Assembly (NCBI RefSeq): GCF_000246855.1
Contig: NC_016609.1
Coordinates: 1,984,001-2,048,000, forward strand
Direction of reading: 5' to 3'
DNA length: 64,000 bases
From: Niastella koreensis GR20-10
GTDB taxonomy: Bacteria; Bacteroidota; Bacteroidia; Chitinophagales; Chitinophagaceae
The translations under genes and the position numbers were made by a program. A model generated the notes under the pieces. That model saw only the letters and a program-made list of their open reading frames with translations. It was not told where the DNA came from and did no database searches. Of the stretch, positions 53,504 to 62,945 are shown piece by piece; position 1 is the stretch's first letter; the number at the start of each line of letters is the position of its first letter.

Positions 53504-56500
53504 ATGCAAAGAAAGCGATTGCTTCTCCACCTGTGGTGCGGCTTTGTATTGCTACTGGTTTGTCAAATCAGTTATGCCCAGCCCAGGTCTGTTACCGGCA
53601 CCGTAACAGATGAAAAAGGCGCTCCTTTATCGGGCGCGACAATTATGGCCAAAGGCGGCAAAAACAACACCACCTCCAATGCATCAGGAAAATTTGACCT
53701 GCCAGTGCCTGAAGGGGTAAAGGTGCTGGTGATCTCTTACATTGGCTACGAAACAAAGGAAGTGCCCCTTCCCAAAGGCAGCAACCAGCTCGACATTGTG
53801 CTGAAAACTTCCGAATCAAGTCTTGAATCAATTGTAGTGGTTGGTTATGGCACCCAGAAACGGGCGGATGTAACCGGCGCCGTGGGGTCCGTAAAAGGAG
53901 AGGCCATCAGGAACATGCCGGTTACCAATGTTACCGATGCCTTGCAGGGCAGGGTAGCAGGGGTAGAAGTAATCAAAGCGTCTGGCCAGCCCGATGCCGG
54001 TTCCACCATCATCATCCGCGGTCTTTCTTCCCTGCATCAGCCAACACCTTTGTATATTGTGGATGGCGTTCGTACCAATGGCGATAACCTCAATGTGCAG
54101 GATATTGCCACCATCGACATTTTAAAAGACGCCAGCGCCGCCGCTATTTATGGTTCTGCTGCTGCCGGCGGGGTGATCGTTATTACTACGAAAAAAGGCG
54201 CTTCCGCCAAACCTGCTATAAATATCAATGCCCGGGGTGGCGTTACCAAACCCAAGCTCATTACGCTGCTCAATAAAGACCAGTACATCAACCTGCAGAA
54301 CATTATTCATCCCACCTTTTTCGCCAACGCCAATCATACCGATACGCTGGCCAATACCGACTGGACAGACGCGTTGTACCGCGATGCTTCGGAAATGAAT
54401 TATAATCTTTCTATTGCGGGTTCCTCCCCTGTTGTGAATTACCTGCTTTCTGGGTTTTACAATAAACAGAAAGGTATTTATATAAAGAACTATTCAAATA
54501 TTGGCGGCGCCAGGATCAATACAGAATATAAACTCGCCCCATTTTTAAAGATCGGGGAACAACTGTCATTATCGCAACGCAAAACGGCGCCACCGGTGGG
54601 GAGCGAGGCGCAATTGCATAATGCTCCTTTCAGAACTTTGCCCATCATTCCCATTAAGAATGCCAATGGCAGTTACGGCATAGTGCCACCCGGTTATGGT
54701 GGTTTGCAGTTCGGTGGCCCTAACCCGGTAGGCGCTGCGGAAGCGGCCGATGCCGTCAATTTTAAAAATAACCTGCAGGGAAATGTGTATGCAGAAGTAA
54801 AATTGCCATTACATCTTTCTTTCAGAACCAATATCAGTTATGCGTATTATGATGAGTCGCAGGACTATTACCAGGGCACCTATGATTTTGGCCAGGTGGT
54901 AAACAATGTGAATTCGCTTACGCGTACAGCTATAAAAGGCAGCCAGCTGTTGACCAACTATGTGTTGACGTACGATCAAACATTCGGCGGTCATGCTATC
55001 AATGCCATTGCGGGCTTTGAGCAGATCACCAATAAATATCGCAACATCAATGCCTTTCAGAGTTATGTAGGACGACCCGGTTATTCCTTTGTACAAACAT
55101 CCCAATCCTCTTCTACGGTAAGTGGTAAAGATGATAACCAGGGTTTGATAAAATCATTTTTCGGCAGGATCAACTATAATTACAAAGGCCGTTATTACCT
55201 CACGGGTTCCGTTCGGCAGGATGCCAACTTCACGGTATTCGGGCCTAACAAACAACGCGGGGTATTCAGCGCATTTTCGGCCGGATGGAATATCAGCGAA
55301 GAAAATTTTTTTACGCCTATAAGATCGGCGCTGAGCCGCCTGAAACTCCGTGGCAGTTATGGTACGCTGGGTAACAGCAATATTCCGCCTTATACTTATG
55401 TGTCCACGTATAGTACTTTTGCCGGTCCTAATGGATTGGGTTCACTATCGGGCGCCAACTTTGCACCTGGTGGTCCATTGGATATTGGCGTAACCGTTAA
55501 TGCCATTCCCAACCCCAACCTGCATTGGGAAACCATATATGAAACCAACCTGGGGTTAGATGGTGAAGCGCTGAATGGGAAAGCTTATTTCACAGTTGAA
55601 TACTATAACCGCGATACAAAAGATATGTTGTATGCCCTGCCGGTTGCGTTGAGTTCCGGTTATACTGCGCCTTATTTTACCAATATTGGTAAAGTAAACA
55701 GCCGCGGTGTTGATATCCTGCTCGGCTACCGCGGTAAGGTTTCTGACTTTGGTTTTGATGTGAGTATGAACGGCGGGTTCAATAAAAACAAGGTGATAAA
55801 CCTGAGTGGGATTGCCAATGATAAACTGTTCGATGGGTATAACTATTACTCCACGGGCGATGCCGGTTTCAGTGTGATGTCGAACCAGAGCATTACCATT
55901 ACCAAAGCCGGTTTGCCCTTCGGTTCTTTTTATGGCTACAAGGTATTGGGCATGTTTAAAAGCGATGCCGAAGCGGCTGCTGCTACTGCGCAACCCGGTG
56001 CAAAGGCCGGCGACCTGATCTTTGCACACGATGATAAAAATGGTAAAACCATAACGCCCGATGATCGCCAGGTGATTGGTAATCCTAATCCGAAATTTGT
56101 ATATGGGGCTAATATTCGCCTTAACTACAAGGGGTTTGACGCCTCCCTGTTGTTTAATGGTGTGGCGGGTGTTGATATTTTCAATGGCGTAAAAGCCTAT
56201 GAAATGTATCCATTCGCTGATGGCAATACGACCAGCAAAGTGTTTGGCGCTTCTTTCCTTGGTAATAACCAGTTGACAAGCCAACCCCGTTTAGGTATCA
56301 AGAACAACGACGGTACATTCACGCTCGATCCTAATAAAAACTACACATCAGTAAACAGTTACTTCGTAGAAAAAGGCGATTACCTGAAATTGAAAAACCT
56401 GCAGGTAGGCTATACGTTCAGTCAGGCGCTGTTGCAAAAGGCCGGTATTAAAACCGTTCGCGTATTTGTAATGGCCAATAACCTGTTTGTGATTACAAAA

Positions 56501-56659
56501 TATAAAGGGCTTGATCCTGAATTGGGAAGCGCTTATTCAGCTGCTGCTATGTCGGGTTTTGTAGGCAATGCCATCGGCGTTACCACCCGCGGCCTGGATG
56601 CCGTATCACAATATCCACAGGTAAAATTATACTCTGCTGGTATTGATATCAATTTTTAA
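53504..56659 (+). CDS. SusC/RagA TonB-linked outer-membrane transporter
   Basis: A 1051-residue porin-like transporter that imports oligosaccharides with SusD. Seen: signal (WCGFVLLLVCQISYAQ), carboxypeptidase-regulatory domain (GTVTDEKGAPLSGATIMAKG), plug (VVVGYGTQKRADVTGAVGSV, LQGRVAGVEVIKASGQPDAG, LYIVDGVRT, LKDASAAAIYGSAAAGGVI), then a long barrel. No extra N-terminal FecR-interacting (STN) domain, so control is probably through the DUF6377 regulator. Followed 66 bp later by susD. Confidence 0.97.
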   Translation: MQRKRLLLHLWCGFVLLLVCQISYAQPRSVTGTVTDEKGAPLSGATIMAKGGKNNTTSNASGKFDLPVPEGVKVLVISYIGYETKEVPLPKGSNQLDIVLKTSESSLESIVVVGYGTQKRADVTGAVGSVKGEAIRNMPVTNVTDALQGRVAGVEVIKASGQPDAGSTIIIRGLSSLHQPTPLYIVDGVRTNGDNLNVQDIATIDILKDASAAAIYGSAAAGGVIVITTKKGASAKPAININARGGVTKPKLITLLNKDQYINLQNIIHPTFFANANHTDTLANTDWTDALYRDASEMNYNLSIAGSSPVVNYLLSGFYNKQKGIYIKNYSNIGGARINTEYKLAPFLKIGEQLSLSQRKTAPPVGSEAQLHNAPFRTLPIIPIKNANGSYGIVPPGYGGLQFGGPNPVGAAEAADAVNFKNNLQGNVYAEVKLPLHLSFRTNISYAYYDESQDYYQGTYDFGQVVNNVNSLTRTAIKGSQLLTNYVLTYDQTFGGHAINAIAGFEQITNKYRNINAFQSYVGRPGYSFVQTSQSSSTVSGKDDNQGLIKSFFGRINYNYKGRYYLTGSVRQDANFTVFGPNKQRGVFSAFSAGWNISEENFFTPIRSALSRLKLRGSYGTLGNSNIPPYTYVSTYSTFAGPNGLGSLSGANFAPGGPLDIGVTVNAIPNPNLHWETIYETNLGLDGEALNGKAYFTVEYYNRDTKDMLYALPVALSSGYTAPYFTNIGKVNSRGVDILLGYRGKVSDFGFDVSMNGGFNKNKVINLSGIANDKLFDGYNYYSTGDAGFSVMSNQSITITKAGLPFGSFYGYKVLGMFKSDAEAAAATAQPGAKAGDLIFAHDDKNGKTITPDDRQVIGNPNPKFVYGANIRLNYKGFDASLLFNGVAGVDIFNGVKAYEMYPFADGNTTSKVFGASFLGNNQLTSQPRLGIKNNDGTFTLDPNKNYTSVNSYFVEKGDYLKLKNLQVGYTFSQALLQKAGIKTVRVFVMANNLFVITKYKGLDPELGSAYSAAAMSGFVGNAIGVTTRGLDAVSQYPQVKLYSAGIDINF

Positions 56660-56664
56660 GGCGC

Positions 56665-56699
56665 GAACTGAGAACTCAGAACAAAGAACTCAGAACAGC
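56665..56699. repeat. Heptad array K
   Basis: Five 7-nt units in register (gaactga, gaactca, gaacaaa, gaactca, gaacagc). Self-complementary ctgag/ctcag pairs allow a small hairpin. It begins 5 nt after the susC stop, within the susC-susD gap. Confidence 0.7.
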
Positions 56700-56725
56700 T
56701 TTCGCTCATCGTTAAATTTTATGCC

Positions 56726-58528
56726 ATGTTTAAAAAGAAATATCTCATTATAATCGGACTTGCAATAGCCACGGGATGTTCAAAAGATCCCGGACTGGTT
56801 GCGCCTACCGACAGTTATTCCACAGCTAACTTTCCTGCCAGCCTGAACGATTTGAACAGTGTGCTGGCGCCCTGTTATTCCAATTTGCGCGATGCAAATT
56901 TGTTTGGTTTTCATTTGTGGCCAAAGGCTTTGTCGAACGCTACGCATACAGCCAACAGTGTGTATGATGGCGATCCTTCCTGGAACGAAATGGCGGCTAC
57001 CAATTTAAACATCACCAATCAATACGTGCAGGAAGCCTGGACAAGCTTTTATACCGGTATTAAAAACTGTAATGTGGCCATCAACGGCGTTGATTTTTAT
57101 ATGTCGCATACCGGTAAACCGCAGGACCAGCCAACGGCTGACCTGGTAAAAGGACAGGCGTATTTTTTACGGGCCTATTATTATTTTAACCTGGAATGCT
57201 TGTTTGGTGAAAGTTACCTGACCCCATCAGGTGGGGGCGATAAAAAAGGCATTCCCATTTTCAGTGATCTGCCGGCAAACCTGGATGGAACCCAAAAAAC
57301 ACGCAGCACGGTAAAGGAAGTGTGGGACCTGATCGTAAGTGATCTTAAAACTTCTGCCCAGTTGTTGAAAGGAAAAACCTGGACGGGCAATGATAAAGGC
57401 AGGATCAGCGAATGGGCCGCCAAATCGTTGCTGGGCAAAGCCTATGTGTTTATGCAGAACTGGAATGAGGCGAAAGCTGTATTGAAAGATGTGATCGATA
57501 ACAGCGGTAAGACCTTAATGCCATATGCAAAATACCGCGACGCGTTTATTGGCCTCGATGCAAATGAGTTCAATGAAGAGTCGATCTTTGAACTGAATAT
57601 CGACCAGGATTCAAAAGGCAATTATGGGGTGTATGGCAATACGCCCAATGCAACGGCCATCAATGGATTGATCTGGTGTCCCTGGGCCCTGGGTAATGAC
57701 GGAACCGAAGGCGCCTCCAATCCGCTCGGTTATGGCAATGAGATCTTTCACGACAAAAACGTACTGCGTTTCGGGTTCAACCTGGGTACTTATAAACTAG
57801 TGGCCAATCCTGCCTTCGACGCCAGTAAAGCAAAAAGCTATACCAATCCGGAAAAAATTATGGACCCTGCGTATAAGCAGCAATCGTTGCAGGCAAGGGC
57901 CAATCAAACCTGCGACCCGCGGTTGTTTGTAAATGCATTGCAACCCTGGCTCGATTCAGTAAAATACGATGGCAGGAACTGGTACCCGGTATCCATGCCT
58001 GCTTTTTGGGCCGGACAAACAAACCGGTATGGCTGGAGTTTTAGAAAGTATGCACCCATTTTCAATAATATCAATAATACGGGCCCGGCCGATGCCTGGA
58101 ACTATTACCTGATCAGGCTGGCAGAGGTGTATTTGTTATATGCAGAAGCGGCCAAAGGAACGAATGACAATGCTACTGCCCTGGAATACCTGAACAAAAC
58201 AAAACGCCGTGCTTATGGTTACCCTGTAAATGCTGCGTCACCGGTTGACTATACCAGTTTAACCGGTTCTACAGTGGCCATTGGCGATCCCGTATTAGGA
58301 AATAACCCATTGTACTATGAGCGTTTTGCCGAACTGTTCAACGAAGGCGGCTGGTGGTTTGATGTGTGTCGCTGGCGCATTGGGGCTTCTGAAGCCGCAT
58401 ATTATGAAAACGCCATGAATGTTACTGGTAACCTCACCTGGAAAGACAAGACCTATAGCTGGCCTATTCCGTTATCAGAGTTTAATTCAAACCCAAAAAT
58501 GGCCGGACAACAAAATCCGGGCTATTAA
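56726..58528 (+). CDS. RagB/SusD nutrient-uptake lipoprotein
   Basis: A 600-residue surface lipoprotein that binds glycans and caps SusC. Seen: a lipoprotein signal ending GLAIATGC (Cys18), TPR-rich helices (QAYFLRAYYYFNLECLFGE is the SusD-like signature; AKSLLGKAYVFMQNW), and a C-terminal RagB part (YYLIRLAEVYLLYAEAA, RFAELFNEGGWWFDVCRW, WPIPLSEFNSNPKMAGQQNP). Complete. GH97 follows after 16 bp in the same direction. Confidence 0.97.
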   Translation: MFKKKYLIIIGLAIATGCSKDPGLVAPTDSYSTANFPASLNDLNSVLAPCYSNLRDANLFGFHLWPKALSNATHTANSVYDGDPSWNEMAATNLNITNQYVQEAWTSFYTGIKNCNVAINGVDFYMSHTGKPQDQPTADLVKGQAYFLRAYYYFNLECLFGESYLTPSGGGDKKGIPIFSDLPANLDGTQKTRSTVKEVWDLIVSDLKTSAQLLKGKTWTGNDKGRISEWAAKSLLGKAYVFMQNWNEAKAVLKDVIDNSGKTLMPYAKYRDAFIGLDANEFNEESIFELNIDQDSKGNYGVYGNTPNATAINGLIWCPWALGNDGTEGASNPLGYGNEIFHDKNVLRFGFNLGTYKLVANPAFDASKAKSYTNPEKIMDPAYKQQSLQARANQTCDPRLFVNALQPWLDSVKYDGRNWYPVSMPAFWAGQTNRYGWSFRKYAPIFNNINNTGPADAWNYYLIRLAEVYLLYAEAAKGTNDNATALEYLNKTKRRAYGYPVNAASPVDYTSLTGSTVAIGDPVLGNNPLYYERFAELFNEGGWWFDVCRWRIGASEAAYYENAMNVTGNLTWKDKTYSWPIPLSEFNSNPKMAGQQNPGY

Positions 58529-58544
58529 AATCTCACACAAAAAA

Positions 58545-60647
58545 ATGATGAAACCTGGAATTGTATTAATATTCCTGTTATTTTCCGTTGTGACTTTTGC
58601 CAATCCACCATTGGAGATAAGCAGGGAAAAAGTGAAGCTGCAGTTTTTTATAGATGAGCAGGGGCGGCCGGTGTATGCTGTTTTGTTCAATGGCCGCGAT
58701 GTGGTGAAACCCTCTGCGTTGGGTTTTATGCTCGAAACCGATTCCCTGTTTTATAAAAACTTTTCCCTGGTAAACGTTGACCGGAAAGTAGTGGATGAAA
58801 CCTGGAAACCGGTTTGGGGCGAGTGCAGTACTATTCGCAACAACTATGAACAGCTTACCGTTCACCTGAAGCATGGTTCAGGAAAACTGCTGGATATTGT
58901 GTTTCGCGTTTTTGCCGATGGAGTAGGGTTCCGTTATGAATTTCCCCGGCAAAACAGCCTTGTTTATTTTGTTGTAAAGGAAGAGTGCACGCAGTTTCAT
59001 TTGGCCGGTAACCATAAGGCATTCTGGATCCCCGGCGATTTTGATACCAATGAATATGCGTATACCACTTCGCTGCTCAGCGAAGTAAACAATACGCCGG
59101 TTGTGCAGACTGCTACTGATATTGCCGTTCGTACGGTAACCGATTCGCTGGCGGTGCAAACCCCACTGATGATGAAAACGGGTGATGGCCTCTATATCAA
59201 TATTCATGAAGCTGCGCTGCTGAATTACCCGGCCATGCAATTGCATGTTGATAAGAAGGACTTCGTTTTGTCATCGAACCTGGTGCCGGATGCCTATAAT
59301 AACAAAGCCTATCTGCATGCACCCGCGCATACACCCTGGCGTACTATTCTCGTAAGTGATAAAGCAACCGACATCCTGGCATCAAAAACGATCCTGAACC
59401 TGAACGACCCACCGGTTCAGCAGGATCTGTCGTGGATAAAACCCATGAAGTTCGTAGGCGTGTGGTGGGAAATGCAAACCGGCAAAAGCACCTGGAATTA
59501 TTCTGACTATGCCGATAGCACCAATGCCAATGGGCAGCTGATCCCTAATGGCCGGCACGGCGCCAATACCATCAATGTAAAACGGTATATTGATTTTGCT
59601 GCAAAGAACAAGATCGGTGGCGTACTGGTAGAAGGCTGGGACAAGGGGTGGGAAGACTGGTTTGGCAACTGGAAGGAAAATGTGTTTGATTTTGTTACGC
59701 CATATCCTGATTTTGATGTAAAGGAAATTACGGCGTATGCCAGATCAAAAGGCGTCGCGATGATCATGCACCATGAAACGTCGGGCTCTGCTACCAATTA
59801 CGACCGGCAGCTGGATACGGCTTTCCGGTTCATGCAACAGTTTGGTTATCCCGCGGTGAAAACGGGATATGTGGGCCGCATTGTTCCGCGGGGCGAACAC
59901 CACGATGGACAATGGATGGTAAATCATTATGAACGGGTGCTGCAACAGGGCATGCGCTATCATGTAATGGTGGATGCGCATGAACCGCCAAGACCGACAG
60001 GCCTGCAACGCACTTATCCAAACTTCATGGCCTGCGAAGCGGCCCGGGGTAATGAATACCATGCCTTCAGCAATGGCAATGCACCCGATCATGAAACCAT
60101 TTTACCATTCACCCGGTTAATGGGCGGACCAATGGATTATACCCCCGGTATTTTTAAACTAAAGGGTTATGCGCCTGGCATGCCAGACCGGTCAGTGCAC
60201 TCCACCCTGACCAAGCAACTGGCGTTGTATGTTACGTTATACAGTCCGGTTGAAATGGCGGCCGATCTGCCGGAGAATTATGAGGCCAAACCCGATGCCT
60301 TTCAGTTTATAAAGGACGTTCCGGTTGATTGGGACGATACCAAAATCCTGGAAGCCGAACCGGGCGATTATGTAACCATTGCCCGCAAGGGAAAGGGAAC
60401 AAACAACTGGTTCATTGGCGCTATTACCGATGAGCATGCACGAACAACAACGCTCTTATTAAACTTCCTGGAGAAAGGAAAAAAATACAATGCAACTATT
60501 TATGAAGATGGCGCAGGCGCTGACTGGAAAACAAATCCCGAAGCCTATTCCATCAAAACTATAGCGGTTGATAGCACTACCAAACTGAAGCTTACCCTCG
60601 CTGCGGGCGGCGGAACAGCCATCAGTATTATGCAGACTGGACAGTAG
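58545..60647 (+). CDS. GH97 alpha-glucosidase, SusB-like inverting type
   Basis: A 701-residue periplasmic enzyme from MMKPGIVLIFLLFSVVTFA (signal); a longer in-frame start at 58419 overlaps susD and is not signal-like. It has an N-terminal beta-supersandwich, a TIM barrel (GGVLVEGWDKGWEDWFG, ARSKGVAMIMHHETSGSA) and a C-terminal beta domain. Glu411 in HHETS, Glu480 in VDAHEPPRPTG and Glu504 in GNEYHAFSN have the spacing of the catalytic Glu residues of SusB, the inverting GH97 type. They differ from the Asp nucleophile of retaining alpha-galactosidases. It should release glucose from alpha-gluco-oligosaccharides imported by SusC/D. Confidence 0.95.
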   Translation: MMKPGIVLIFLLFSVVTFANPPLEISREKVKLQFFIDEQGRPVYAVLFNGRDVVKPSALGFMLETDSLFYKNFSLVNVDRKVVDETWKPVWGECSTIRNNYEQLTVHLKHGSGKLLDIVFRVFADGVGFRYEFPRQNSLVYFVVKEECTQFHLAGNHKAFWIPGDFDTNEYAYTTSLLSEVNNTPVVQTATDIAVRTVTDSLAVQTPLMMKTGDGLYINIHEAALLNYPAMQLHVDKKDFVLSSNLVPDAYNNKAYLHAPAHTPWRTILVSDKATDILASKTILNLNDPPVQQDLSWIKPMKFVGVWWEMQTGKSTWNYSDYADSTNANGQLIPNGRHGANTINVKRYIDFAAKNKIGGVLVEGWDKGWEDWFGNWKENVFDFVTPYPDFDVKEITAYARSKGVAMIMHHETSGSATNYDRQLDTAFRFMQQFGYPAVKTGYVGRIVPRGEHHDGQWMVNHYERVLQQGMRYHVMVDAHEPPRPTGLQRTYPNFMACEAARGNEYHAFSNGNAPDHETILPFTRLMGGPMDYTPGIFKLKGYAPGMPDRSVHSTLTKQLALYVTLYSPVEMAADLPENYEAKPDAFQFIKDVPVDWDDTKILEAEPGDYVTIARKGKGTNNWFIGAITDEHARTTTLLLNFLEKGKKYNATIYEDGAGADWKTNPEAYSIKTIAVDSTTKLKLTLAAGGGTAISIMQTGQ

Positions 60648-60664
60648 TCGTAGTCTCCTTTTAC

Positions 60665-60698
60665 ACAAAAGCCTCCTGAGAATATCGGGGGGCTTTTT
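60665..60698 (+). terminator. Intrinsic terminator of the PUL operon
   Basis: Stem aaaagcctcc/ggggggctttt with an 11-nt loop and T-tract, about 20 nt after the GH97 stop; imperfect but convincing. Confidence 0.75.
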
Positions 60699-60724
60699 AA
60701 TTTACTCCTTTACTGCAGTAATTA

Positions 60725-61177
60725 TTACGAAATATCCTTCGACATACAAACACTATTCTCAACGTTTTCATATTTGCCAAAGTTTTTGATGCGGGTATAA
60801 CCGGCTTTCTCGTACAGTCTGATTGCATCGGGTTGTCTCTTCCCGGTTTCCAGAATGGTGGTGGAATAGTTTAATTCAGCCGCCCATAATTCAAGTTCCC
60901 GCAAAATATAAAACCCAATACTTTTCCCTCTGTAAGCCGGGTTCACATACATGCGTTTTATTTCTACCGTATGGTCGTTGTATTCTTTAAAGGCACCACA
61001 ACCAATCGGTTGCCCGTCTAGGTAACAGACCACTACATGGTTAATGTTTACGATCTTGTTAAGCTGGGCATAAAAGGCGTGTTCATCACCATCAAGAATA
61101 GCGAGGTATTCATCCAGCAGTTTTACCAGGTCCTGAAAATCCGGGTTGTTGGAATCGGTTCGTTGAAAGGTTGTCAT
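60725..61177 (-). CDS. GNAT-family N-acetyltransferase
   Basis: A 150-residue acetyl-CoA-dependent acetyltransferase. Seen: VVCYLDGQPIGCGAFKEY, KRMYVNPAYRGKSIGFYIL (motif A, R/Q-x-x-G-x-G/S) and YEKAGYTRIKNFG. Complete length. The acceptor is unknown. It lies downstream of a DoxX gene, 9 bp away on the same strand. Confidence 0.95.
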   Translation of the reverse strand: MTTFQRTDSNNPDFQDLVKLLDEYLAILDGDEHAFYAQLNKIVNINHVVVCYLDGQPIGCGAFKEYNDHTVEIKRMYVNPAYRGKSIGFYILRELELWAAELNYSTTILETGKRQPDAIRLYEKAGYTRIKNFGKYENVENSVCMSKDIS

Positions 61178-61186
61178 GATGCAAAT

Positions 61187-61573
61187 TTAAGCTTTGCCCA
61201 GTTTCAATCTTTTCTTCCAGAAAATATAGGAGAGAATGCCGAAAATAAACCAGATAAGCATGCCGAAGATCTGGGGATTAAAAGTTGGGGCTACGGCAAT
61301 ACCTGCATAAGTGGCACCTGCCAGGTCAAAAAACAAACCGGCATAGGCCCATTCCTTTATCGTTTTTAGTCCGGGAATTAAAATAGCAATACAGCCAAGC
61401 AGCTTGGCATAACCGGTGAAGGCAATAAAATAGATGGGGAAGCCAAGCATATCGTGAATGAAGCCAATGGCTTTTGGGCTTACCATTATGCTGTCAAAAG
61501 AAGCAAACATCATGAGGGCTACAAATAACAGGGTGAACACCCAATAGAGAATGTTGATAGTAGTTGGTTTCAT
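61187..61573 (-). CDS. DoxX family membrane protein
   Basis: A 128-residue protein with four helices, including GFPIYFIAFTGYAKLLGCIA and IKEWAYAGLFFDLAGATYA, the DoxX-like core (K-x-x-G in helix 2, E-W-A-Y-A-G before helix 3). Quinone-reducing roles are known for relatives; here it is unassigned. Upstream of the GNAT gene in a two-gene unit. Confidence 0.9.
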   Translation of the reverse strand: MKPTTINILYWVFTLLFVALMMFASFDSIMVSPKAIGFIHDMLGFPIYFIAFTGYAKLLGCIAILIPGLKTIKEWAYAGLFFDLAGATYAGIAVAPTFNPQIFGMLIWFIFGILSYIFWKKRLKLGKA

Positions 61574-61620
61574 CGTTAGTTGGTTTTAACGAATATAAAC
61601 AAAACTTATAAGATGTGCGT

Positions 61621-62730
61621 CTACTTTCCTGGTTCATATACCGCCACAGCGACCCGGCTATCGGCACAGCCATAATATAAAAACCACTTATTGTGAAAGA
61701 ACACCAGTCCTTCTACAAACACCGTTCCGGCAGGATATTGCCCGCTTTTTTCAAATGGCGCGGTGGGTACAAAGAATGGTTTGTCTAAACGGCCAATCAC
61801 TTTTGTGGGATCGTTCACATCAAACAGTACCTGTCCGGCGGCATAGGTATTGGCGGTGTAGGCAGTGTCTCTTCCTGCGCCTGGTTTGTTTTTTCCATTA
61901 TAGAGTAACAGGATGCCTTTCTCCGTTATAATGGCCGGCGGACCGCATTCGGTAAGGTCGCTATCGAAATAGCCAGGCCGGGTCCTGACCACCGCTTTCA
62001 ATTCATTTTTTTCATCCAGCATCGGTTCCCAGTTGATGAGGTCGTTGCTGGTGGCAATGTTCACAAAACGTTCGCCCCAATACATCATGTATTTGCCGTT
62101 CACTTTGGCAATCACCTGGCGGCCACTCACCAGTTTGGTAACAATGGAGGCAGACTTGCTGGCCATGTCCTTAAAGCGGCCCTGGTAAGCTTTGTAAAAA
62201 GCAGGACCATGCTTTGTCCAGGTGGTGAGATTGGTGGAAGTAGCTACCCCCAGCCGCGGTACTTTCTTATTCCATTGCGTGTACAGCATTACGTAGGTGC
62301 CGGTTTCTGTTACGGCAATGCGTGGGTCTTCACAACCCCCGGGCCATTCAAATTCCTGCTGGTTATCGGTGGTAGGAAATAGCACCGGGGTGGGCCGGCG
62401 CTTCATGGTAAGTCCGTTGCTGCTTTCTGCCAACCCTAACCTCGAAGTTCGTTCACCAATCCCTTTACCCGATCTGTCTTCAGCGCGGTAGATCACATAA
62501 ATTTTATTGTTCCGGATGGTGGCAGCGGGGTTAAACACATCATTGGCTTCCCATGCCAGTTGTGTTTTGCTCATGGGGTCGGGGAAATTACTTTTGGGAT
62601 CTGGCGATAAAACCGGGTTTACATTGGCAGGACGAACAAACGGACCCAACGCCCAGGCAGGCAACTGGTCCTGTGCAATGGTGTTGATGGTACTGGTCAG
62701 AAAAACAAGCGCGGGAAGCATTCGTATCAT
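61621..62730 (-). CDS. GH130-like glycosidase or phosphorylase, secreted
   Basis: A 369-residue five-bladed beta-propeller with a Sec signal (MIRMLPALVFLTSTINTIA). Seen: VFNPAATIRNNKIYVIYRAE, EWPGGCEDPRIAVTETGTYVMLY, TECGPPAIITEKGILLLYNG, and FVEGLVFFHNKWFLYYGCAD near the end, all GH130 signatures. GH130 includes mannoside phosphorylases and mannosidases. Export to the periplasm favours hydrolysis, since phosphate-dependent cleavage is normally cytoplasmic (inference). Confidence 0.88.
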   Translation of the reverse strand: MIRMLPALVFLTSTINTIAQDQLPAWALGPFVRPANVNPVLSPDPKSNFPDPMSKTQLAWEANDVFNPAATIRNNKIYVIYRAEDRSGKGIGERTSRLGLAESSNGLTMKRRPTPVLFPTTDNQQEFEWPGGCEDPRIAVTETGTYVMLYTQWNKKVPRLGVATSTNLTTWTKHGPAFYKAYQGRFKDMASKSASIVTKLVSGRQVIAKVNGKYMMYWGERFVNIATSNDLINWEPMLDEKNELKAVVRTRPGYFDSDLTECGPPAIITEKGILLLYNGKNKPGAGRDTAYTANTYAAGQVLFDVNDPTKVIGRLDKPFFVPTAPFEKSGQYPAGTVFVEGLVFFHNKWFLYYGCADSRVAVAVYEPGK

Positions 62731-62759
62731 ACAATAAGTTTTATTTATAAATCCGCTGA

Positions 62760-62836
62760 GGGCTTAAGGCTTAAAGCTGAAAGCAAAACCGCGAATTGTA
62801 TTTAACCTTCGGCTTGAGCGTTCAGCGTTCAGAGTT
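62760..62836. repeat. Heptad inverted array L
   Basis: Left arm 62760-62787: gggctta, aggctta, aagctga, aagcaaa. Right arm 62809-62836: tcggctt, gagcgtt, cagcgtt, cagagtt. Unusual among the loci because it lies between two divergent gene starts, not at a 3' end. Confidence 0.72.
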
Positions 62837-62945
62837 GATACGTCAATTATACGCCAACCCGTTTTAAGGATTCCTTTTATATGTATTTTAATAAACCCCT
62901 GGCCAATAGCTGGTTCATAGTTACTAAGTTCGCTAAAAAAACAGT

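Noticed and set aside
58419-58544. Longer start of the GH97 gene overlapping susD
   Set aside because: The extra 42 residues are not a signal peptide, while MMKPGIVLIFLLFSVV at 58545 is.
323-62836. Heptad arrays as CRISPR
   Set aside because: Units are only 7-8 nt without spacers, words differ between loci, and there are no cas genes.
323-62836. Insertion sequences or prophage in the window
   Set aside because: No transposase, integrase or phage structural gene was found on either strand.
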